Of a stretch of 46,386 bases of DNA, positions 20,869-32,800 are shown piece by piece. The stretch is from Helochares maculicollis (taxonomy: Eukaryota; Arthropoda; Insecta; Coleoptera; Hydrophilidae): NCBI GenBank assembly GCA_033557835.1, contig JAWQRO010000252.1:1-46386 (forward strand), written 5' to 3'. Within the stretch, counting starts at the first letter, position 1, and each line of letters opens with the position of its first letter. Both the position numbers and the translations under genes were made by a program. Below the pieces are notes generated by a model, which did no database searches, was not told where the DNA came from, and saw nothing but the letters and a program-made list of their open reading frames with translations.

Positions 20869-23800
20869 TTATTCCCGACTTATCAACTCGAGGAAACCCA
20901 ACTTCCCATTCAGCAAAATCCTGTCGCCTGTTTTGAAGTGTTTGGTCGCATCTTTAACTCCCACAATCGATGGGAGTCCGTATTCCCTGGCCACAACAGC
21001 TCCGTGCGAAATCAGTCCACCCAGTTCCGTGACGATCCCTGCGAGCATCGGAAAGTAGGGCGACCATCCTATGTCAGTACTGCGCGTTACCAGAATGTCC
21101 CCGGATTGCAAATCACTGATCTCTGCTAAAGTAGGAGCTACACAACACCTCCCTACAACTGTCCCGCTAAAAACGGGCGTTCCGTTCACCCTGAAACCCT
21201 CTTTGAATTGTTCAAAAAGCAACTCATCGGCTTCTTCTTCCGGCCTCGGGTGGCCATAACTCATTTCCGGGTACTTAAGGGCATCCCACTCAGGGAACAA
21301 GCGTTGCCTTCGGACGGCCTTTTGTACTAAAACAGGGTTCCGTTTTGTCAGCAGCTCACCAAGCTCTAAATGTGTGAAGTGGTAAATCAGTTCTGGGTCA
21401 GAAATGTAACCTTCGGCCACCATTTTGTCCGCTAGAGCTCGATAGGCGGCTCGCAACTTCCCGATTGCTCTGATCAACTCGGATTTTGTGTCTTCACGAT
21501 GCTTGACGCTCTTCCTGCACTTTTTCATGAGGAACTTCAGTACTGTCTTAATCACTTTGTTCTTAGGCGAGACCATTTGCGAGATGGTCTCTTCATAAGA
21601 CAAGGACTTTGACTTTTTGGTGAAAGTTGCCGCCTTGGCGTTCGCTTGGAGCATCGACATGATCTGCGTTTGGTCCATGCCCCACGTCAGCTCCTTGAGA
21701 TCGAATTCCTGCAAAGAGCGATGTCCGTGTTTTTCCAAGAAAATCTTCATCTCTTTGTAGCCTTCTTGTGTGTTCTCTCGAAGCCAATCCATGCACTCCT
21801 CGGGTGCCAACTCGGTAAATTCTTCTGATTTACCTTCGTTGTAGATGATCTGCGCTACTTTATCCAGCATTACAGGGACCTCTGCTGACACAACTCCGTC
21901 GCACGATGAAAGTAAGTATGAAATATCGTGAAAGTGGTCCGGGTTCAGATCGGATGAGCCTCCTGTCAAAGTATTCATGGCAACGAATTGGAAAAAAACG
22001 CTAGTTCTCGTGGTTCGGCAGTGCAGACTGGTGATATATCTTAGGATCGGTAGGAAGTCATTGATTTTATTGAACATATCCAAGGCAGAGTCGCCGCTTG
22101 AAAATTTTATGTCATGCCGGTCATTTAGCCGAATGGCTCTTTTAACAACTTTGTTATTGCTGAAGGATTTTAATGACCACTCCATGATTTCGCACAATTT
22201 TCCCCAGTTGCTCAGCGTTCCATTCCTTGCTACTGCTATGCTATGGATTTTTTCATCGATGAACTTGTGACCTAAAATGGCCATGTCCAACATTTGCATT
22301 GCGAGAGTTACTTCTTTGTCCGGTTTTGTGTACATGCCCTGTAGAAAACAAATCATTACTTACTGTTTAGAGTGATGGATGATTATTATGTAAATGTAGT
22401 TTGATGGAATTTATTTGATACGCACTAATTGGAAAGTCGGCGAAATTGCACGACCAACACAAATAGAGCGACCCCTATTGAGCTAGCTATAATAAGTAAT
22501 AGACATATCCCCAGGGTAATAAATAGGCATTTCATTTTTTTTTGACAGCGGTTATGTTACATTGAGTCGGAGGTGTGCTCGGATCAACTAACTGAAAATG
22601 CGCATGCACTTCATACTAATAAAATATATAGCCTCCACTCAACCTTCCAACATACATACATACATGAAACTATGAGCCAATTTATTGGGAGTGTAAATTA
22701 AATTGGTTTGATATTGTGCTAGCAAAAGTAGATTTATTAAAAAAAAATCAAAAAGTATAAGTAATGTCCATCTCTGATTTAGGATTGTAGAGACTTCTCA
22801 GATATTATTCGAATTCCATCTTGAGGCGATCTAAATCTCAAACTGCATTCGTCAGAGTAACCAGTAGTCAACAAGACCAATCAAATAGATTTATAGATAG
22901 ATAGATAGCCTATACTAATCAGCCATAATTAAGTCGTCAGAATGTACACTATACCCTCTTGGTCGCATTTAGCTTTGCTCTTGATGCTGAAGACGATGGC
23001 AACAACTGCTCGAGCATAGTACAATATTGTTTTTCCTAAAAGTTATTGTAAAATATCTATTTTTCATCTTCAATCACAATCTGATGAAAAAAAGCCTTGC
23101 CCATTTGATATCTTAAGTCCTGCTACCTCAAGAGAGGTATTTAACATGAACTACCGATTCATAGTGACACAGTTTATCTATTTATGAAAATTTATCTTAT
23201 GTATTTCCCAGTATCGCAGGTATTTGCAATTCTAAACCAAGGAGTTCCTGCGATCTTTCTAATGTCCTATCTGTCATTAGAACGTTTCCTTCGTTGTTTT
23301 GCGTCTTTTGGGTTTCATTTGATTAATCTTGTGGTCCTTGTGACCAGAAACTACTATTCCATATGCTCACTTTTATACCCCCATATTTTATTTTTGCCTC
23401 TTTTTTGAATTTGTTTACTTTTTTGCGCATTTTCGACATTTATGGTTTTGTTTTATTTTTATTTGTCAGCATTTCCTTTGCCCTTTATTTTTGCATATTT
23501 GTGCAATTTTTCATTGTCTTTCTTGGTTTTCTAGTTCCTTCTATGACTGTTAGTTTGTTTAATGTTTTAAGTTTTTTGGATTTTTCAATGCTTGAGGTAC
23601 TCTTTCTTTCACAAATGTATCTATAATCGTTTCTCACTTCCAAACCATTTATTACTAGCTTTTCGTATCCTTTTTTTACATTCTTTTCTTCTGATTTTAC
23701 TTCCATCGTTTGCCTTTTTTTCATTTATGCACTTCCAATTCCCTTCTCATTATATCATCAGTTATGGGTATCCTTGCTTTTTGTATCTACTTGAGCTGCC

Positions 23801-26800
23801 ATATATTTTGCATTATTATCTTTTTATCTATTGTGTTCATTAACTCCATTACACATTTGACTTCCTTGCCACTCTTATTTTAATATCAAGTTGCACGATA
23901 CGGTTCATGAGATTCTTCCTTTCTGAAGCATTCCATAGTCTTCTTGTAGAAATTTTTCTGGCTGTCAAAAGTAAGGCTCTTCTTCAACATTGACATTACC
24001 ACTCTCGGAGTGTCAAAATCATGATTTTCATTATTTATTAGCTAAAACATTGTCACCATAAACATCCACCAGCATTTGATGTGCTTCCGCTTAAAATTAC
24101 AGCAGAAATGCAAATGCTACTTAGTTAACTCAAAATTCGACATATTTAACACACTAAAAATCAATGGTTTTTTATTACTCCTCTTCTTCTTCCGATTTGT
24201 TATGGCCCTTCTAAGTTATTTGGCAAAGCAGAATTGTAGATATTGGCAAGTTACAGAAATTAGTCTGGAAAATATCCATACTTACCATCAATATTTAATT
24301 TCCTCCAATTTGTTATATGTTTCAGTGAGCATAGAAGAAAAGTAGAAGCCAGTCAAAATTAATCTGTCTTTTTAATTACACTCTCTTTCTTTCTTCGGTC
24401 ATTCTATCAATATTCATAATTGATAAAGTATGGTTTTCTACTTTTTCTATATCATCATTTCTTCTCTCTTATAATTTTATTTTCGAGTTCTTCAGGAATA
24501 TTAGCCGTATTTATTAGTGTCCTGTTTATAAGAGTGTATACTAGGTGCGCACGCTTAAAATGTCGTTTTTATCATGAAAAATAAGCAATTATTTAAAAAC
24601 AATGGTAAAACATTTTTTATTCAAGGTACTGACCCTCGCTTGTGACACATTTTATCCATCTCTCGGGCAATTTATGGAAACCATTCCAAAAGAAAGCTTC
24701 AACTTACATTAATATCCATTCATCAAGCCATTTTTGTACCTCCTCGAAAGTCTTGAAGTGTTGCTTGGCTAGTGCATCTCCCATCTATGAGAAGAGGTGA
24801 TAATCAGAAGGCGCCAGGTCTGGTGAATACGGCGGTTGAGGTAGGAGTTCTCAACCAAGCGAAGAAATCGTTTCTTTGACCACTTTGGCTGAGTGTACAG
24901 GAGCGTTGTCATGCTGCAGAATAACTTTGCCGTGTCTTCGAGCCCATTCTGGGCGTTTTTCGCATTGTTTAAATTGATCATTTGTTGTCGGTAGTGGACG
25001 GTATTAACTGTTTCGCTAGATTTGAGAAGCTCGTAGTACACTACGAGCTTCTGATCTCACCACACACACACATACACACACAACATTGTCTTCCTCCCAA
25101 AACGATCCGGTTTTGTACTCGATGATGATGGTTTCCTGGCATTACCCACGATTTCTTACATTTGGGATTCTCAAACTATATCAATTTTTCATCGCGTTAC
25201 AACCAGATACAAAAAACCCTTTCTTTTGTGGCGTAAATGCAGCATTTCACACACAAGTTTAAATCTTTCCATCTATCGTTTGTTCAGTATGTGTGGAACC
25301 CATTTTTCAACTTTTAGAATCTTCCCCATGGCTCTCAGGCGATCAGAAATGGCTTGCTGAGTGACATTCAACTGCTCGGCCATCATTTGTTGTGTTTGAG
25401 TATCATCTTCGTCCAATAATGCTTATAATTCGTCGTCTTCGAACTTTTTTGGTCGATCACGTTCTTTGTCAATAAAATTGAAATTGCCACTTTTGAAACG
25501 TAGAAACCAGCGTTCACAAGTTGTGACAGTTGAAGCAAGATCGCCGTAGGTCTCTACAAGAATTTGATGACTTTCTGATGCCTTTTTCTTTTGATTGAAA
25601 TGATTTTTAACACGAAAAAGAAGTATGCTACTAACTCGTAAATAACCAAACAAATATGATGTTTTGTAGTGTTTGCTGTCTTACAAAAAAAATGGCACTT
25701 TGGGTTCCAAAGGTTACTTCAATAGATTTCATACGTCATCTCTTGACAACAAAACAACATTTTAAACTTGTGCACCTGGTATGTAGGGGCAATTTTAATT
25801 AAACTTTCGGTAATTAGCAAAACCTTAAATTTTAAAGTAATCTCTAATATTGAACGCTAGGAAACCCTTTTTCATAGGAGTCCAATTTCATTGTGTTAAT
25901 TCATAATTAAAATATGGGTCCAATTTTAAGGTGTAAATTTTGCAGGTAGTAGGAAGTCCTACTTCCAGTTTTACAATTTACACAATACTAATTTTTAATA
26001 GCTAAATTAACAATGTTTAGTAGTTTTATACATGTATATAATTCTTTTTATTCTAAAGCCTACTCAAAATTGAATTTTCAAAATTAGAAAAATAACGTTT
26101 GATACTCCGATCATGTAAAAAAATTGTGCCTACTTTTTTTCGTAGCAATTAAACTATGTGCGAGATTTCAGCTTATTAGTATCATTTCATTGACTAGTTT
26201 ACCTGAAAAGATTTCAAGGCTGTGTAGGAAAATAGGTACTTCCAGTAGAAGTTCATATGGATCTACAATTTTACAGTAACAATTGTATACAAAATTTCAT
26301 GGCTGCCACAAATGCTCTAAGAATTCAGAGGCACTCAAAACGAGTTAAAACGTTAAAATCTCTAGATCGAATTTTGATAGCAATTATCTTCTCTTTGCTA
26401 TACTTCGTTTAGTAACACAGGAATGTAGAAAATTAGAAATTCAGAACTGAAAATAAAATTTTCAACTTTTTTACAATGAAATTACCAAGTACGAGATTGA
26501 AAGGCGAACTGAAAGTGTGAGCAGTTCTTTTGTGCAGATTGGCGATAACCTTTCCGGACAATGTGCTAATACAGTCTATTATTTACACGTAATACTTATT
26601 TTAAAAACCTGAAATTTCAAAATGTTCTCTGTTCCTATATTTGAGTGCATGAGCTTGTCAAGAATGTTTAGGTATATGTGCATTTTATAAGTTTTACTTA
26701 CGGTAATCAAATCCATGAACATATGGTGCTCGTACATTCCCAAATTCCTACACTTGTATGCATTGTAAGTACCATTAAATGCCTCCTCTTGGATCGATTG

Positions 26801-29800
26801 ATCAAGGATCTGACCCACTGTGGACTGTGACAAAACTGTGTAAGCCCCAGGAATAACCTCCCCAACATTTGCCCTGGTATAGATGCACTCATCAGTAAAA
26901 ATGGGTAGATCAAATTCATGTTTTAGTTCATAATCCGTCCAGTTATTTATTGTAGTTATGGGGCGAGACTGCAGCAAATACAGTTTGCCACAGCTAAAAG
27001 CCCATTCGATATCCCTGGGTCCCCCGAACACCTTCTCCAACTCCACCCCAACTTCCCCCAGTAAAACAGCTTGTTCTGTGCTCAAACAAAGTTGATTCTT
27101 TAAGTCTTCTTGGATTTCTGAAATTTCTGTACCGTCCGGGTCTTCACAATGCTCCTTGTTTAAGAAAACTCCTGTACGTTTGGCTCCTATAGACTTGGAT
27201 TTAACCGAAACGTTGCCTTTCCAATCTCTGGTCAGAATTATCGTGTCAGGATCAGTTTGCCCAGACACGACGCTCTACGAAACAAACAGCAAAGTCTTAA
27301 ATCGTAAATACAAACACTAGTTAATGTACCTCTCCCAGCCCGTAGTTTGCAGTAACGACCAATTCTTCGGAGTTTCCTGTTGTCGGGTGGCAAGTGAAGA
27401 GCACCCCAGCGACTTCGGAAGGCACCATTTTCTGGACTACGACGGCCATCTCAGCAAGGATCGGCATTCCATGTTGTTTGCGATACTGGACACTTTGGTA
27501 GGAAAACAAGGAGCCCCAGCACTGAGTGACTGCTTTCATAACGGCCGTCTCGGAGCTACAGCCTAGAAATGTGGAATTCTGTCCGGCAGCCGAAAGCTCA
27601 TCTGAATCTTCCCCAATTCCAGAGGATCGCACAGCCCATTTTAAATCTGAATCATTTTCACTCTTCATCTTATCCAAATTCTGCCAGATCTTTTCTTTGA
27701 CCTCTTCGTCCAATTCCAAAGACGCCAGCAGTTTGACGACTCTGTGAAAAGACGCTTTTAAGATGTCATTGCTGCAAGATAAAATTCAATCTACCGTTCA
27801 CAGGCATGTGGATAATCTTCTTGAACAGCCTCCAAATCGTTCAAAGCGATTTGCAAGTCTTGGCATTTTGACACTTGGTGCTTGAAGGCATCGGTGGTAA
27901 TTATGAAACCTCCGGGAACAATAAACTTCGTGGCATTCAAACCAGTAAGCAGGGCTAACGAAGTTCCTTTGCCCCCGGCTAATGATAAAACTTTACTGGC
28001 TTGTTCTGGTAGAGATGAAACGAGTACTGGGGTGCCGTCTGTTCGCTTAAGAGGTTTTAAGAGTGGATGTGGATGCGGCAATCCGTCCCCTTGCAAGCGA
28101 TACCATGTAGTGATTAAACCTCTTGCTTGCTGGGTGTTGAAGTCACACTCGGCCTCGTAAACAAAGCTTTTCCAGCCTCGTATTTCGGTGCTGTAAGTTT
28201 GGGTGCATGAATTTAAGTTCACATGAAAGACGCACCTATGAGTTTTATTTCCCGTGTGGAAATTGATTAGGAATGCATCTGACATGCTTTCATTCTCTCC
28301 GATCTGCTCCAAATTAATATCGGAATCCTCGAGTGTGCTGCATGTTCCGTTGCTGTTTAGAACCACGCCATACTTCACACTGAAATCAACAGAAGTGACA
28401 ATTTAGGGCTGCCATAAAGATTTGGTTCAATTTATAACTTACTGGCTGCACCCATACTTGTAGGATCGAACGCCTACGTTGAAGGCAGTCCCATCTCTAG
28501 CAATTGTGAACAGGGACAAATCTCTATACAAAGCCCTGCAATCGGCTATACCATGATAGCGCCTCCTCCAGCTTGGCAGTTTCAGTATTAACTCATCAGG
28601 AAACTTCGATCCGTTCACTATGCCTTTCAACTCCCCAAACTGCTCATATCCTGTCTCACCATCACTATAAAAAGCCAAACGTCAAAACTCTTGCCAGGAA
28701 AGTGTGAAGGAAAATATAATATTTCTGCTTAAATGAAAGCGCACACTTCCCACCAAGGATATCTGACTCTATAAGGGGAGTCCGCCTTGATTTACAAGAA
28801 CAGAAGTCACCTATTTTACATCTGAAAATTTTAAGTTTTGGTTCTCTACTGGGTTTCAGTCTCTTTACATTGGTTTGAACTCTTTCAATAAGAGAAGGGT
28901 TTTAACTTAGGAGCACACCACTGGCAGACCGGTTGCTACTTATCACTAAATTTATATATTGTGTGTATATTGTAATCCTATACAGAAACGTTTGACTGAT
29001 ATATAAAAGTTTATGTGGACGAGAAACTATTTTTTAACGATTTTAGTTTTACAAACCTTTTATTTCCTAATGTACATTTTTAAATAAAATTGCTCTGTAT
29101 GTATGTATTTTTTACACAATATTAATGAAATTTCTGACTTTACATTCGCATATTCCTATATAAAGTATTTTAGAGAGAGCATTTGAAATATGGTCATATA
29201 AGATGTCTCTGCTAAAGAAAAGACAGTAGAGACTTCAACACTTTTAATACAGAGTTTATGAAGCTAGTATCAGTGAACTAATTCAATAATCTGAAGTAGA
29301 GTGCCCTTGTAGACTGTCAAATATTAGGTTGTTTAAAAAGATTTGTCTTATGTGTTTTTGTAGCTCTATATCTCAGCAAATATTTATTCTACTGTGTCGT
29401 GGTATATACTGATCGATAAAGGAGTTACTAGTCTATACATTGATGCTGTTCTTTTTTTTCCAAATTTTTATATTTTGCCTCTTTTCAGCTTATTACTATA
29501 TGATGTCGTTAAGTGATTTGTTCAAATTGAATCAATGCTCTTCCGAAACAACTCGAAAAAGTAACCAGACATTTGGCAATGATAATGTTAATGAACGCAC
29601 TGTTCGACGTAGGTTTGCGAAATTTCATTCCGAACATTTTTGCCTCAAAAATGAGCTTCAAAGTGGTCGACTTAGAGTAATCCAGGACAAGGATTTGAGG
29701 ATCCTGGTGGTGACTGACCCATGACAAACAGTACATGGGATAGCGGAAGACTTGGACATTAGCTCCCATGCGGTATTTAATGGCTTGAAACGTATTGGAA

Positions 29801-32800
29801 AACTGAAAAAGCTTGAAAAGTGGATGCCTCACGACTTGAACGATCGATAGAAATAGACACACTTTGAGATCTGCTTTTCTTTGCTTTTGCGCAACCAAAC
29901 GATCCTTTTTTAATTTTCGATATCGATTCTTTACAAATGTTCGATCAGACCGTAACGATTCGACAACTTCCTCTTTTGAGTTCGGCGGAAGTTACACATG
30001 CGAGTCTGACATGTCCCGTGTGTCCAACATTGGCTAAATCAGTAATCACGCAACTTCGCATAGCATATTTGGCTGCAGAGAATTTGATGCAGTCAGTAGT
30101 CTCACTGTCGTGATAGTGCATCTTGTGATATCTTTCTTTATATTTTCATCACTTAAAACTGTGACAAGCGGAAAAAGAAAGTGGTCGGGTGACTATGTAC
30201 TGCGTGATTTGCAATGCCAGGTTGAGCAATTCTAATCTAGCGCTGACAAAACTAAGAGAAGGCTAAGGCAGCTGCATGGAGATGGACAATAAAAGAACAT
30301 AATGGTCGCTGAATTCAAGGTTAGAAGAGGCATTCGATGAAAAGGCTATTAGGCCTGTTACCGGATTTGTATCCATCAAAACCGACCCCTCATAGAATCA
30401 TATAAAGTCGCTTATCTGATCGCAAAGTAAGACAAGTCATACACCATTACGCCTAAAAGCAGCTGTGTTGAAGATGGCGAATATCATGCTGGGAAAAGCG
30501 GCTGAAGTTAAGTTATCCCAAAGTCGTCTTTCAAATGACACCGTCAGGTGCAGAATAAAAGAGATGAGTAAAGACATCTTGGATCAAGTAATTGCAGATC
30601 TGATTTCAAGCATGGCCAATTCCAGCCTTCAACTCGACGAGACCACAGACGTTTCCAATCTAAGTTTGCTTCCTGTATTCATGCAATATGTGAAAGATAA
30701 CATGATAAAGGAAGATTGCATTTTTTGTAAGCCTCTTACAGTAACCAAGACTGCCGATGTGCAGAAACTTGTAGATGACTTCTTCGAAGACAAGAGATAT
30801 GGTTTCTGCAGTCTGTTCGGATGGAGCTCCTGACATGCTCTGCAAAGACATGGGTTGGCAACAAAAATTTTGCCCCCAAATCTGGTAGAAGTATTAAAAT
30901 CTGTAACGGAATGCATGAACTATGTTACAAACTAGTGCTCTGAGGTATCGCATCTTCACGGAGTTACGTAAAGAAATGGAATCTGAATTCAAGATACTTC
31001 TATACTTTTCTAACATTCTGTGATTATTCCAGGGACAGGTGCTGAACCGTGTTTTTGCCATCTATATGGAATTAGCTCAGTTTATGTAAGAGCACCAATA
31101 TTGTCAGGCAGATTGCTTTTAAAATTCTGAATTCATTCTTACATTAGCATATATGGCTGATGTCTTCGCAGGTCTCAACCATCTCAATAAACAAATGCAG
31201 GGTGTTGGAGTGAACATCAAAGCGGAAGAAAACCTGAATGCTTTAAAAAATAACTACTATTATAGAAACAAGGAACAGAGAATGATAAATTGCTAACTTT
31301 CCCCTATTAAACGACTGCGTAAGATTGAAGATGTCTCTGCAATCGATGACATTTCTGCACCTGCAAAACTCAGCAAACAATTGCCACGTCCTTAGATGAG
31401 GTTGGAATGTCTCTTGATGGATACTTCTCTACAAGTCATATTTAGCATAGGTAAGACAGTCGTTAATGTTTAGTGTTGTGAAATGAGATGTCAATGATGA
31501 ATACTACGCTAAGATCATTGAAATTCAGCAGACCCAGAATTAACAGCTACTCTTCAGAACAACAACGCTCTCAACATCTTTGTGTCAACAAATAGTAACG
31601 TATCCTGCTTTGCCTTCAATTAGTACAGTAGAAAGATGAGTTGCGAAAACGAAATGTGGTCGTACAAGCCTTGAAGACGATTCAAGTCAAGGACGTCCAA
31701 AAACAGCATCACCGAAAATCGTAGAAAAATACAGTATATCGTATTGGAAAATTGTCGAGTGACTGTAAGAGGTTTATCGGAAGCCCTACAGTAGGCACCT
31801 CATTGAGCAATGTAAGCAATATTTTGACTAAAGTATTGGGTTTTAGAAAGCTGTGTCCACAATGGGTGCCGCATTCGCTAACAATGGAACAAGAGCACAT
31901 TCGAATGTGACCTTCTCAGCAACATTTAGAACATTTTCGAAAGGATTAAGTGGTTTTTGTGCATTATTTCATTACTACGGTTGAGACTTGGGTCTATCAC
32001 CATGACCTTGATTTAAAACAAGAGGCTAAAGCGTGGTGTGAACCTGTTTTTTGGCTCCAAAACGAGTTCCTATCCAGAAATAGGCCAGTGTTAGCATCAA
32101 TTTTTTATAATGCAAAAGTAATTTTGTTTGAGGATTACTTGTAGCCTGGTAAAGCAATAAATTCTGAATAATATTGTAAGCTTTTAGACAAACCAAGGGA
32201 AGAACTTCGTTAAAAAAGACCTGCTTTGCAAAAGAAAAAAATACTTTTTCATCAAGACAATGCACCCTGTGAGAATAGAATTTTGACAATGGCTAAAATC
32301 CATGAATTAAAGGTCAAATTGTACGAACATCCACCGTATTTACCAGATTTGGCCCCTAGCAATTTCCATTTGTTTCCAGACCTAAAAAAATTAATTCGTG
32401 GAAAGTGTTTTTAATCAAATGATAAGGTCATAACAGATGTGCAAGCGTATTTTGCAGTCGTTCCAAAGTTTCACTTCAAGGATGGAATTTATAAATTGGA
32501 ATCTCATTGGAACAGAAGTGTATTGATGTTCAGAGAGACTATACTGAAAAATAGAGTTTTCCAAACCATAAAATTGTGATTTTCTTATCGAATCGCAGAA
32601 CTTATTAAACAGCCTGGTATAGAATGCAAAACAGATTTATCTTTTATGGTTTGAATATATATTTACGATGGTCAAAAATGTGGTATAAACTGTATGAAGG
32701 AAAGTATTTGAATCTAGCTTCTGACAAGTTGATATTCTTGTCTAAACCACTATACAGAGCATATGTGCTTATCATAAACTCTCCAACAGTTGTTGGCAAA

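Larger units (their letters stand above)
20610..22625. repeat. segmental duplication, copy 2
   Basis: The counterpart of 16355-18320. It contains a degenerate Merlin last exon (20610-20693), the shared 3' UTR region, the intact phosphotransferase last exon and about 290 bases of the adjoining intron. Similarity fades near 22625 at CATACTAATAAAAT, compared with CATACTAGAAAAT in copy 1. Confidence 0.92.

Noticed and set aside
23184..23843. Hydrophobic plus-strand open stretches that look like membrane proteins
   Set aside because: They come from T-rich composition; the minus strand holds LINE remnants in the same place.
27772..27794. A 23-base intron in the phosphotransferase-like gene
   Set aside because: Too short for splicing. 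The next in-phase acceptor gives a 53-base intron and an equally good junction.
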